23,472 nt of DNA, taken from assembly GCA_964448135.1 (NCBI GenBank), contig CAYUVH010000048.1:1-23472 (forward strand). The letters run 5' to 3'. Numbering within the stretch: position 1 is the stretch's first letter; each line of letters opens with the position of its first letter. The stretch is from CAYUVH01 sp964448135. GTDB lineage: Bacteria > Verrucomicrobiota > Verrucomicrobiia > Limisphaerales > UBA8199. Under the pieces are notes generated by a model. That model ran no database searches. It had not been told where the DNA came from and was given only the letters and a program-made list of their open reading frames with translations. Made by a program: the position numbers and the translations under genes. Below are positions 7,662 through 14,659 of this stretch, in pieces.

Positions 7662-8185
7662 ACTTGCAGCCATTTCCGCAGCTTTTCTTTTCCGCGCAGC
7701 ACGTTCGTCTTCACCGTGCCCAGCGGACATTCCAGCACGCGCGCCGCCTCCTCGTGCGTCAGCCCGTTCTGGCTGCACAGCACGATCGCCGCCCGCTCCG
7801 CCGCGGGCAATTTTTGCAACGCCGCATTCACATCCATTCGCGCGCCGGATTGCTCCGGCTCAATCGCAGTTTCGGCTGTCTCCGGCAATTCGTCCAGCGA
7901 CTCCATGACTTTTCCCGCTTTGCGCGCGCTGCGCCGCAGCTCGTTCATCGCGATGCCAAACAGCCATGTTGAGAATCGCGCCTCTCCGCGAAACTGCCCG
8001 ATCTTCCTCCACGCGCGCACGAAGGTCTCCTGCGCCACGTCATCCGCCGTGTGCGCGTCCCCGCTCGTCATGCGGCACAAAAAAGCGCGCACCGGAGACT
8101 GGTAGCGGCGCACCAGTTCCCCAAAGGCATTGGGATCCCCGGACTGCCGTACGCGCGCGATCAAGTCGGCGTCGGAAAAGGCCAC
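7658..8185 (-). CDS. ECF RNA polymerase sigma factor (RpoE-like)
   Basis: 175-residue sigma-70 family protein. Region 2 spans about 22-88 (FGELVRRYQSPVRAFLCRM, DDVAQETFVRAWRKIGQFRG, FSTWLFGIAMNELRR) and region 4 about 118-172 (LQKLPAAERAAIVLCSQNGL, THEEAARVLECPLGTVKTNV). Length and motifs are normal for the family. The start is GTG at 8185, 3 nt after the stop of the upstream membrane-protein gene; the stop overlaps the next gene by 4 nt. The three genes therefore form one translationally coupled operon. Likely role: switching on envelope-related genes when released by its membrane partner or partners. Confidence 0.93.
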   Translation of the reverse strand: MAFSDADLIARVRQSGDPNAFGELVRRYQSPVRAFLCRMTSGDAHTADDVAQETFVRAWRKIGQFRGEARFSTWLFGIAMNELRRSARKAGKVMESLDELPETAETAIEPEQSGARMDVNAALQKLPAAERAAIVLCSQNGLTHEEAARVLECPLGTVKTNVLRGKEKLRKWLQV

Positions 8186-8188
8186 GGC

Positions 8189-8950
8189 TCAAGCTTGGGA
8201 CGTTTTCCGCCGGCGAATCAACCATAAGACGAATTCGTGCGCCAGGTAGGCGGCGCCGATGGCCATGGGAATAAAACACGTGGCCCAGCACGACCGCATC
8301 ACCACGGTGACCGGACTGTCTTCGTCCCCATGCTTCATCGCGAGAAACGTGACGCACAGAGCAAGTCCCACGGCCAGCCAGACCAACCCCGGCCACAAGC
8401 CCGACAGAGGCTTCTCGCTTCGCTCGCCGATCAAGCGCGCGAACCAGCACAATAGATACGCGCCGCCGAGGAACACGGGTATCAAACCAAACGACCAAAA
8501 CGGCGTGTCCGAGTCCGCCAACACCACCGCCAGCGGAATGATGATTCCGAATCCCAATGCCATCCAGATCAAGCCTCGCCGCAAATCGCTGCGCGCGGGC
8601 CGGCTGGCCGAGGGCGGGTTGATGAGTTCGATCGGCACGGGCAATCCCTTTTCGATCATCAAGCGCATGGTCTCGTGCGCGACCTTTTGCCGGCGGTAAC
8701 GGAAGATCAGCACCAACCCCACCACCCCCAGCGGTATGGCCACCAGCGCTGCCGATGAAGCGATTGATTGCACGGCATCCCACCCGTTTGGGCCATGCCC
8801 CGTGACGGCGTTTCCGGAGGCGCCCACTCCCGCAAGCAGAGGCGAGGGCTCAGCCATGGCCACGCCCCCACCAGCCCCCACCAGCCCCCCGATCAAGCCC
8901 CACAACCCCAACCGCCGTCCCCATCCCTCAAAAGTCCATTTTGTATCCAT
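8189..8950 (-). CDS. Multi-spanning membrane protein, DUF6249-like
   Basis: 253 residues with about six hydrophobic segments (near 15-35, 68-85, 128-147, 152-172, 185-205 and 218-238). After the second segment comes YRRQKVAHETMRLMIEKGLP, the hallmark of DUF6249-type proteins, which are found next to sigma factor genes in several phyla. Function is unknown; genetic linkage suggests a membrane component of the sigma regulatory circuit. It is first in a three-gene unit; the sigma gene starts 3 nt after its stop. ATG 8950 is the start. A duplicated tract in its N-terminal part is low-complexity Gly/Ala only. The upstream lipoprotein gene ends 72 nt away on the same strand, so a longer transcript is possible. 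Confidence 0.82.
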   Translation of the reverse strand: MDTKWTFEGWGRRLGLWGLIGGLVGAGGGVAMAEPSPLLAGVGASGNAVTGHGPNGWDAVQSIASSAALVAIPLGVVGLVLIFRYRRQKVAHETMRLMIEKGLPVPIELINPPSASRPARSDLRRGLIWMALGFGIIIPLAVVLADSDTPFWSFGLIPVFLGGAYLLCWFARLIGERSEKPLSGLWPGLVWLAVGLALCVTFLAMKHGDEDSPVTVVMRSCWATCFIPMAIGAAYLAHEFVLWLIRRRKTSQA

Positions 8951-9022
8951 GCCCAGTGAGATACGCCGGGGAGCGGTTTTGGATTCAACTATTTTCCGAA
9001 TTCGTGCTTCGTCTTTCCCCCG

Positions 9023-10387
9023 TCATTTCTTCGCCACCTTCACCGCCGGCAGATTCTGCTTATCAAAATGCAAATCATACCGCACCACTCTCCCCTGTCC
9101 GTCCTGCACGAACGTCAGCCGCGACTCGACCAGCTTGAAGAAAAAGTCCCGTTCCGACGCCGGATAGATCGGCACGCCCTCCCACAACAACTGATTCCCC
9201 CGCAGGCTGACTTCGTAGAAAAATTCCTCGCCCTTATTGGTAAACTTATACCGCCCCACGTAAGCCTTGAGCGTCTGCGGGTCCACCGCCACCTGCCGCG
9301 GATGCCGCGGCGCTTCGCTCAACACCTTCGTGTAGCGCTCGAAAAATCCCTGCTCGCCCACCAGCAACTCCTTCGCGTGCCCCTGCCCGTCGCACACGAA
9401 AGTGCATTGAAACTCACGCCCCACGAAATTCGTCGGCGACGTCGCCTGCAACAGCCACCAGCCGCTCTTGTCCGACTCGATGGCTTGCAATCCCCCGGCC
9501 ATCGCCAGCCGCCCGCTGTCCTCGCCTACGCGCAGGACCTGTCCCGCCTCGTCGCGATAGTGGCCCACGAATTCCTGCATCAGGCGCGCATCGAGCTGGT
9601 TCGTCCACGCCGGCGGCCGTTCCGCCAGCCACAAATCCACCTTCATGCCCGGTTTGCCCGGCTCGCTTTTCAACGTCCATCCCACATTGCCGAACGCCCC
9701 CTGGCTCTGCGACACCTTGTCGCTGTTCGGCGCGAACACAAACTTCGCCCACGCATTGTCCGGGTCCTTGCCGCTGTAGCGATACTTGTAAAAGCAGGAA
9801 TACACATCGTTCGAAACATTCGCATAGAAAGGCGTCCCCAACAGATTCGTCACCTGCGCCCTCGTCAGCGGCTCGATCGGCTTCTTCGGCCCCGCTTCGT
9901 TCCAATCCACCGCCAGCGATTTGTGGCTCCGGTCAATTTTCCCGCGTCCCACCGCGCGAAACAGCCCCAGCAACATCTCCTTCGGCAGCACCGCCAGCAC
10001 CTGCGGCGGAAACCGCAACCCCTCCAACTCCTCGTCCACCACCAGCGCCTCGAACTGCAAATCAAAATGCTCGGGCGCCGTATTCGTGAACCGCGGCACT
10101 TTGTTATACACCCATGCCCAGGTCTCGACGCTGCCATTCGTTGTGATCGTGCTCGGCTCACTCTGCGTCGCGATGAACAAATCCTCCCCGTACAGCACCG
10201 GCTTCTTGAAATGCAACGTCATCCCGTTCGTGTCCTCCACGATCCGCGCCGTATGATCAATGTCCCCCAGTTGATTCTTGAACGACAGCAACCGCGTCCA
10301 GATGCAACCCGTCAGCGTCACCGCCAGCAGGACCAACAAAATCCCGAAACCAGCCCGCTTCACTTTTAAACCACGAAGCCAATTCAT
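9023..10387 (-). CDS. Lipoprotein with BamE-like segment and two DUF3471-like repeats
   Basis: 454-residue exported lipoprotein: positively charged start, hydrophobic core GILLVLLAVT and lipobox LTGC with lipidated Cys28. The middle (about 174-205; LTRAQVTNLLGTPFYANVS) resembles the start of SmpA/OmlA (BamE) folds. Two related beta-rich repeats follow, about 265-350 (FVGHYRDEAGQVLRV ... CDGQGHAKELLVG) and 368-450 (LKAYVGRYKF ... FVQDGQGRVVRYDLH). The second is close to DUF3471, usually found after beta-lactamase or esterase domains, but no hydrolase domain is present here. The ATG at 10387 has GGA upstream. Likely an outer-membrane or periplasmic anchor protein; specific role unknown. Confidence 0.8.
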   Translation of the reverse strand: MNWLRGLKVKRAGFGILLVLLAVTLTGCIWTRLLSFKNQLGDIDHTARIVEDTNGMTLHFKKPVLYGEDLFIATQSEPSTITTNGSVETWAWVYNKVPRFTNTAPEHFDLQFEALVVDEELEGLRFPPQVLAVLPKEMLLGLFRAVGRGKIDRSHKSLAVDWNEAGPKKPIEPLTRAQVTNLLGTPFYANVSNDVYSCFYKYRYSGKDPDNAWAKFVFAPNSDKVSQSQGAFGNVGWTLKSEPGKPGMKVDLWLAERPPAWTNQLDARLMQEFVGHYRDEAGQVLRVGEDSGRLAMAGGLQAIESDKSGWWLLQATSPTNFVGREFQCTFVCDGQGHAKELLVGEQGFFERYTKVLSEAPRHPRQVAVDPQTLKAYVGRYKFTNKGEEFFYEVSLRGNQLLWEGVPIYPASERDFFFKLVESRLTFVQDGQGRVVRYDLHFDKQNLPAVKVAKK

Positions 10388-10552
10388 CTATCCGGCCAGT
10401 CTGCCTCATCCTTCCCCGATGCGCAAAGCGTTGCCGCCGGAAATCTTCCACGGCCGGAAACCTGACTTTCAGGCCAATTGAAGGAGCCTTGATTTCGCCT
10501 TTCGAAATTAACGGTTAGGCCCCCACCCTTTAATTCCCCTTTGAAGCTTCCC

Positions 10553-10580
10553 TGAAGTTTGATTTTTGAAGTTTGAAATT
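10553..10580. repeat. Heptanucleotide array TGAAGTT-type
   Basis: Four contiguous 7-nt units: TGAAGTT, TGATTTT, TGAAGTT, TGAAATT. The unit boundary holds through the whole 28 bp. Non-coding. Confidence 0.65.
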
Positions 10581-10585
10581 TATCT

Positions 10586-10646
10586 GGCTTGCCGCGCCGA
10601 AGCGTCCTCGTGAAGTCGGGTGCTTGGTCCTTGGTTCTTGGTCCTT
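10586..10646. repeat. Dispersed repeat with terminal CTTGGTC heptads (fullest copy)
   Basis: Begins GGCTTGCCGCGCCGAAG (shared exactly with 14329-14345), continues CGTCCTCG (shared with 860-884) and GAAGTCGG..GCTTGGTCC (shared with 1426-1448), and ends in heptads CTTGGTC, CTTGGTT, CTTGGTC (10623-10643). It is the only copy here containing all parts. Confidence 0.7.
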
Positions 10647-10653
10647 TTACCGC

Positions 10654-13600
10654 TCAACGCCCCTTCGCCCCCGCCAAACCCGCTTCCGCCTTCTTCAACA
10701 CGACCTCGCCCAAATCCAGCGAACCATTCACCGGTTCCTCCGGCACGGTGAACGTAGCCTGGCCGCTCAAGCCGCCATCCCCCGCCTTGCCCACCGCCAT
10801 CGCGAAGAGCATGTATTTCCCCGCCGGGATGTTTTCCGCCGAGAGCACACCGGACGCCGACTGGCTCATTTGAAAATGTTTCGCCGTGCGCGCGTATTCC
10901 TTCGCCTCCGGCGAATCCTGCAACGCCGCCGCCGCCTGCGGATCGCGTAACGCCGCCAGCAGCGACTCCGGGGGCGCCGTCTGCAACATCGTCATGATCT
11001 GCCCCGTGCTGCCAGTTGCATAGCCCTCCGGAAACCGCAGCCGCGCCGTCACAGTGTAACCTTTCCCACCCAGCGTCACGGTCGTGGTCTCGCCCGGGCG
11101 AATTTCCACGTCCTCCAGCGGCATGTGCGCAAAACCAGCCGGCTGGGCCGGGACCAGTCTATTGAGCTTATGCACCCCGGCTGGCACCATCGGAAACACA
11201 AACCGCCCGTCGGCATCGGTCTTCACCTTGAATTGCTCAAAGCTGAAATCAATGCTCTGAAAATCACCCTGCCCGAATTGCAATGCCAGGTCCACGTCGG
11301 CCGCCGGTTTGCCGCCGGCGAGATACGTCCCCTCGATCCGGCCCCACGGCTGCAAGATGATTTGCGGATTGGCCGTCAGTTGCCCCGGGACCGCTTCCGC
11401 GCAGCCCGAAGGCGTCACCACCACGATCCGCGTGATAGCGTCATCACCGGGCAGGTTAAATTGACCCACCGCATCAGTGCGGAGCAGCGCGGCGGTGCCG
11501 GAACTATTCCGGCGATCGAAACCTCCCTGCTTCACTTCGAGCCGCGCCCCACGCGACACCAGCCCGACCTCCGCCCCAGCGGCCCTCGAGCCATCTGGAT
11601 TCACCACCGTCACCGACTGGCTGGTGGACGCCCGCATCGTCACGTCCAACCGCACATTGCCCTCGTCGGCCTCGATGACCCGCGAGACAAACGGCGCATA
11701 CCCCTCCGCCTCGAACTTCAGCATGAAACCCGGATTCACCTTGTCATAAAGCGCCGGCTCCTCGAGCACATGCTTGAACGTTCCGCCCGTGAAATTCGCC
11801 CAATACCGGTCTATCGTGGACCACTCACCTCGAACGCCGCCCTCCAAGTCCTTCGTAGGAAATCCCGTCACGATGCGAAACTTCGGAATCGCCGTGCCAT
11901 TGCTCGCGTCCGTCACCGTGCCGGACACCACGAGCGCCGGCGGCAGCACGATCTCATGCTCCACGCCATCCGCAGCCACCGTCACCATCTCAACCCGCAT
12001 ATGACCTTTCGCCGTCACATCGAACGTCACCTCCGCCGTCGGCGCGTTGCTCCAGACCAGGCGGCCGTCGCTGTCCGTGTGGCCGTCGAAACTCGCCTGC
12101 ACCGTGATCTTGCCATAATCCGGGTCGTTGATGGGCCGGTTGTTCATGGTGTCCAGGTAGAGCGTCGCCTTCGGCACCGGCCGCCCGGCCTTGTCCACCA
12201 CCCGCACGCGGAGGAGCTTTCCAGCCTGCAAGATCAGCCGGAAAGGCTCCGCGTCGGGCTTCAACTCCACCTCCCGCGTCGTCGCGCCAAATCCATCGGC
12301 CTCGGCGCTGAGCAATGTCTTCCCCGGCCGGCAACCGCCAATCTCAAAAGTGCCGTCACCGCCCGTCTTGCTCTTGCGCGCATCGGACATCATCCGTTTG
12401 CCCACCAACACCTCCGCCCCGGCGATCGGCACATCATCCGGCCCCACCACAATCCCCCGGACGGTGACCGCCTGGCCCAAATGAAATACATACGTTCCTT
12501 CGCGCAACGCCTTTTCCGTCTTCGCGTCCCGCGAGGCGAACACCAACCCCGATTGCACATACGCCGGATGGCTCGCGCTGCCGTAAATCCGGCGAATCAT
12601 CTCCGGCGCGATGCGGTTGATGCTCCATTTGCCCTCCGCGTCTGTCTTGACCTGGATCCACCCAAACTCATGGCTCTGCGACGAGGTCTTCCCCGCCGGA
12701 TCATCCTCATGATTGAAACCCACCTTGGCATCCGCCACCGGGTGCCCCTCCGGATCCACCACCGTCCCGCCGATCGACACCGGCCGCACGAGCCGCAGCG
12801 TCGCGCTGGTCGGAATCACATCGCCCCGGTCCGTGTGCCAGTTCAGGCGCGTGTCCGCAAAAGTGTCACTCCGCGTCGTGAGTTCCAACTGTGTGATATT
12901 GGATCGTGGGATGACAATGTCGCACTCGCCAAACCGATTCGCCTGCAACGTGCGACCCTGGTATTTCCTTTTCTCCCAACCACGATAATCAATCTGCACC
13001 CCCGGCACCGGCTTGCCGCTGTCCGCCGCCACAATCAACAAATGCAGCGCATTCGAATCCGTAACCGCAGCTGTCGCAGTGACCGCTGGGAGCACCGGCG
13101 CCGGTTCTGATACAACGGCCTCCTGGTTGCTGACAGCGACAGGCGACGCCATTGCCGTCGGTGTGGGCGCATCCGCCACTTTCTCCAGGATGGCGGGAAA
13201 CTCAGGCCGGCTCGAATGAAACATCAGCACCACCGCCACCGTGGCCGCCACCACCGCCCCCGCGCCCGCCCAAATCTTGCCCGCAACTCCGAGCCCCGCA
13301 GCACCTGCAACCGGCAACTTGCAACCTGCAACCGCGAAAGCCGTCTTCCCCACCGTCGCCGCCAATCCCACCGGCGCCGCCTTCGACGTGGCGCCGCCGA
13401 GCGCCGCCGCCAAAACCGCCGCCGCCGGCACCGCCGCGCCCTGTCGCGCCACCAAAATCGTCCGCAGTTTTTCCACCGCGCGACTCACCCGCTTCTGGGC
13501 GGCATCTTCATTCGTGCCCAGCGCCGCGCCCACCGCTCGCAAATCGCGCCGCTCGAAAAACCGCAGCACCAGCGCATCGCGGTCGGCGGGGTCGAGTTCA

Positions 13601-13983
13601 TCCATGGCTTCATCGAGCACGGGAGCCAGTTGTTCCCAGTTCGGGTCGGGGGCTTGGTTCAGGAGGTTCATTTCGGAGGCCGTTCGTTCGCGTTCGCGCC
13701 GGCGATGTTCGCCGCGCATCGTGGTGGCCGCCACGAACCCCGTATGCCGGTGCAACCAGCCGCCCAGCGTCGTCCCCGACGACAGCGACGCCGCCTTGGC
13801 GGCCAGGTCCGTGAAGACCAGCTGGGTTATGTCCTGCGCCAGCAGCGAATCGCCGCCCGTGCGCCGGATGGCCACCGCATACACCAGGTCTATGTAACGA
13901 TTTACCAGCTCCTGAAACGCCGTTTCAGACCGCTCCCGCACATAGACCCGCAACAATTCCTGGGATTCCGTCAAGCTCATCAC
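10654..13983 (-). CDS. Membrane-tethered ECF sigma factor with carboxypeptidase-regulatory-like modules
   Basis: 1109-residue fusion protein. Residues 22-90 form sigma region 2 (FQELVNRYIDLVYAVAIRR, LLAQDITQLVFTDLA, LGGWLHRHTGFVA) and 120-178 region 4 (DELDPADRDALVLRFFERRD, LGTNEDAAQKRVSRAVEKL). An Ala/Gly-rich linker (180-235) contains a heptanucleotide array (residues 217-226). One transmembrane helix follows (about 236-254, WAGAGAVVAATVAVVLMF), a Pro/Ala/Val-rich spacer, and then about six beta-sandwich modules with the carboxypeptidase-regulatory/Cna-B-like signature G.V.D..G.PV..A.V (near 403, 506, 590, 690, 790 and 880). Topology would put the sigma domain in the cytoplasm and the modules outside, suggesting a one-protein envelope sensor that may act after proteolysis. 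The start is GTG 13983 or ATG 13980. Such fusions are known in Verrucomicrobia and Planctomycetes; their mechanism is little understood. Confidence 0.9.
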   Translation of the reverse strand: MMSLTESQELLRVYVRERSETAFQELVNRYIDLVYAVAIRRTGGDSLLAQDITQLVFTDLAAKAASLSSGTTLGGWLHRHTGFVAATTMRGEHRRRERERTASEMNLLNQAPDPNWEQLAPVLDEAMDELDPADRDALVLRFFERRDLRAVGAALGTNEDAAQKRVSRAVEKLRTILVARQGAAVPAAAVLAAALGGATSKAAPVGLAATVGKTAFAVAGCKLPVAGAAGLGVAGKIWAGAGAVVAATVAVVLMFHSSRPEFPAILEKVADAPTPTAMASPVAVSNQEAVVSEPAPVLPAVTATAAVTDSNALHLLIVAADSGKPVPGVQIDYRGWEKRKYQGRTLQANRFGECDIVIPRSNITQLELTTRSDTFADTRLNWHTDRGDVIPTSATLRLVRPVSIGGTVVDPEGHPVADAKVGFNHEDDPAGKTSSQSHEFGWIQVKTDAEGKWSINRIAPEMIRRIYGSASHPAYVQSGLVFASRDAKTEKALREGTYVFHLGQAVTVRGIVVGPDDVPIAGAEVLVGKRMMSDARKSKTGGDGTFEIGGCRPGKTLLSAEADGFGATTREVELKPDAEPFRLILQAGKLLRVRVVDKAGRPVPKATLYLDTMNNRPINDPDYGKITVQASFDGHTDSDGRLVWSNAPTAEVTFDVTAKGHMRVEMVTVAADGVEHEIVLPPALVVSGTVTDASNGTAIPKFRIVTGFPTKDLEGGVRGEWSTIDRYWANFTGGTFKHVLEEPALYDKVNPGFMLKFEAEGYAPFVSRVIEADEGNVRLDVTMRASTSQSVTVVNPDGSRAAGAEVGLVSRGARLEVKQGGFDRRNSSGTAALLRTDAVGQFNLPGDDAITRIVVVTPSGCAEAVPGQLTANPQIILQPWGRIEGTYLAGGKPAADVDLALQFGQGDFQSIDFSFEQFKVKTDADGRFVFPMVPAGVHKLNRLVPAQPAGFAHMPLEDVEIRPGETTTVTLGGKGYTVTARLRFPEGYATGSTGQIMTMLQTAPPESLLAALRDPQAAAALQDSPEAKEYARTAKHFQMSQSASGVLSAENIPAGKYMLFAMAVGKAGDGGLSGQATFTVPEEPVNGSLDLGEVVLKKAEAGLAGAKGR
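13306..13333. repeat. In-gene heptanucleotide array TGCAACC, between sigma domain and membrane helix
   Basis: Four contiguous units on the plus strand: TGCAACC, GGCAACT, TGCAACC, TGCAACC. They encode AVAGCKLPVA on the minus strand. Since 7 is not a multiple of 3, any one-unit change shifts the frame; both alternative frames stop within about 27-33 codons after the array (see findings). Confidence 0.8.
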
Positions 13984-14031
13984 ACTCTCTATAAAGCCGC
14001 CCCCACGTCAATTCCGACAAACCTTGCTTGA

Positions 14032-14055
14032 GGGGTGGGGAGGTCTCGTCCCCAC
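14032..14055. repeat. Palindromic intergenic repeat, family 2
   Basis: Pattern GGGGNGGGGANGTCTCGTCC ending CC, with GGGGA/TCCCC-type arms. A second copy is at 18832-18855, differing at few positions, so this is a dispersed REP-like element. Confidence 0.6.
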
Positions 14056-14109
14056 TTTCGGCCTGTCTTCGGAGGAAGTAGGGGACCACCCCCATACCCT
14101 CTTAAAACC

Positions 14110-14179
14110 CGGTAACACGGTAACAAACCCTATAAACATTGATTAAAAGCGAGGTGAACCCGGTAACAAACCCGGTCAC
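14110..14179. promoter_or_regulatory. Cluster of CGGTAACA direct motifs upstream of the sigma fusion gene
   Basis: CGGTAACA occurs at 14110-14117, 14118-14125 and 14161-14168, with CGGTCAC at 14173-14179. CGGTAACAAACCC is repeated exactly (14118-14130 and 14161-14173), 43 bp apart, about 130-190 bp upstream of the sigma fusion start. It could be an operator, or simply a short repeat. Confidence 0.4.
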
Positions 14180-14328
14180 AGCGGCAAGGTTGACGGGTCT
14201 CGGCCGGTGCCATTTTGACCCGGACCGAGGTGCGACGAGGGATCATCCCCACAGCGGGCTGCGACATCGTTTTTTGGGGGACAGATCAGCAACCGGCCAG
14301 CCACTCAAGCGAGCAAACTCAAAGTCCC

Positions 14329-14360
14329 GGCTTGCCGCGCCGAAGGACTCCGAAGGCGGG
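14329..14360. repeat. Dispersed repeat, 5' part
   Basis: GGCTTGCCGCGCCGAAG (14329-14345) is identical to 10586-10602. The following GGACTCCGAAGGCGGG differs from the other copies. Confidence 0.6.
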
Positions 14361-14379
14361 CGGGACGGCATGATTGTAG

Positions 14380-14416
14380 CCCCGGGCAATCCCGCGCCAG
14401 CGGGAGCGGCCCGGGG
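14380..14416. repeat. Nested hairpin, family 3 palindromic repeat
   Basis: Outer arms CCCCGGGC (14380-14387) and GCCCGGGG (14409-14416) pair exactly. Inner arms CCCGC (14391-14395) and GCGGG (14400-14404) pair around a 4-nt loop. There is no T tract, so it is not a classical terminator. A shorter related palindrome is at 18903-18921. Confidence 0.6.
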
Positions 14417-14659
14417 TTAACGCCTCCCCACAAAACACTTCTCTCTGCCCGTGAGTCTGCGAATGGGGAGAGGGACCAAGGGAGAGGGGTTTCTCCGTTT
14501 AACCGCACCAAGATAAACAGTCCGGAAACCAGTCGCAGCTGGCAGCTCCACCGCGTCAAATTCACGCAATATGCGTTAAGCCCACGCATCCATACCCAGG
14601 GCAACGCGCAAATTCATAGGAAAAGTGCCCGGGCATTCCATCTGCTACCGCAACTCGAG

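Larger units (their letters stand above)
10388..10653. other. Intergenic region carrying heptamer repeats and a dispersed repeat
   Basis: No gene is supported. The left part is unremarkable; the right part holds two heptanucleotide arrays and one copy of the dispersed repeat, listed separately. It lies just after the stop of the membrane-tethered sigma gene on the minus strand. No stem-loop with a T tract was found. Confidence 0.5.
13984..14659. other. Repeat-rich intergenic region between divergent sigma fusion and PEP-CTERM genes
   Basis: 676 bp without a supported gene. It contains a GGGG/CCCC palindrome (14032-14055), a group of CGGTAACA motifs (14110-14179), a dispersed-repeat fragment (14329-14360) and a nested hairpin (14380-14416). 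The last 240 bp show no clear structure apart from GGGAGAGGG-type purine runs at 14466-14490. It must hold the promoters of both divergent genes, but I could not identify a convincing -35/-10 pair. Confidence 0.5.

Noticed and set aside
11125..13110. 661-codon plus-strand frame opposite the sigma fusion gene
   Set aside because: Antisense of conserved beta-sandwich repeats; composition dominated by Arg, His and Pro.
14380..14416. Hairpin as a rho-independent terminator
   Set aside because: No T run follows on either strand, and no gene ends nearby.
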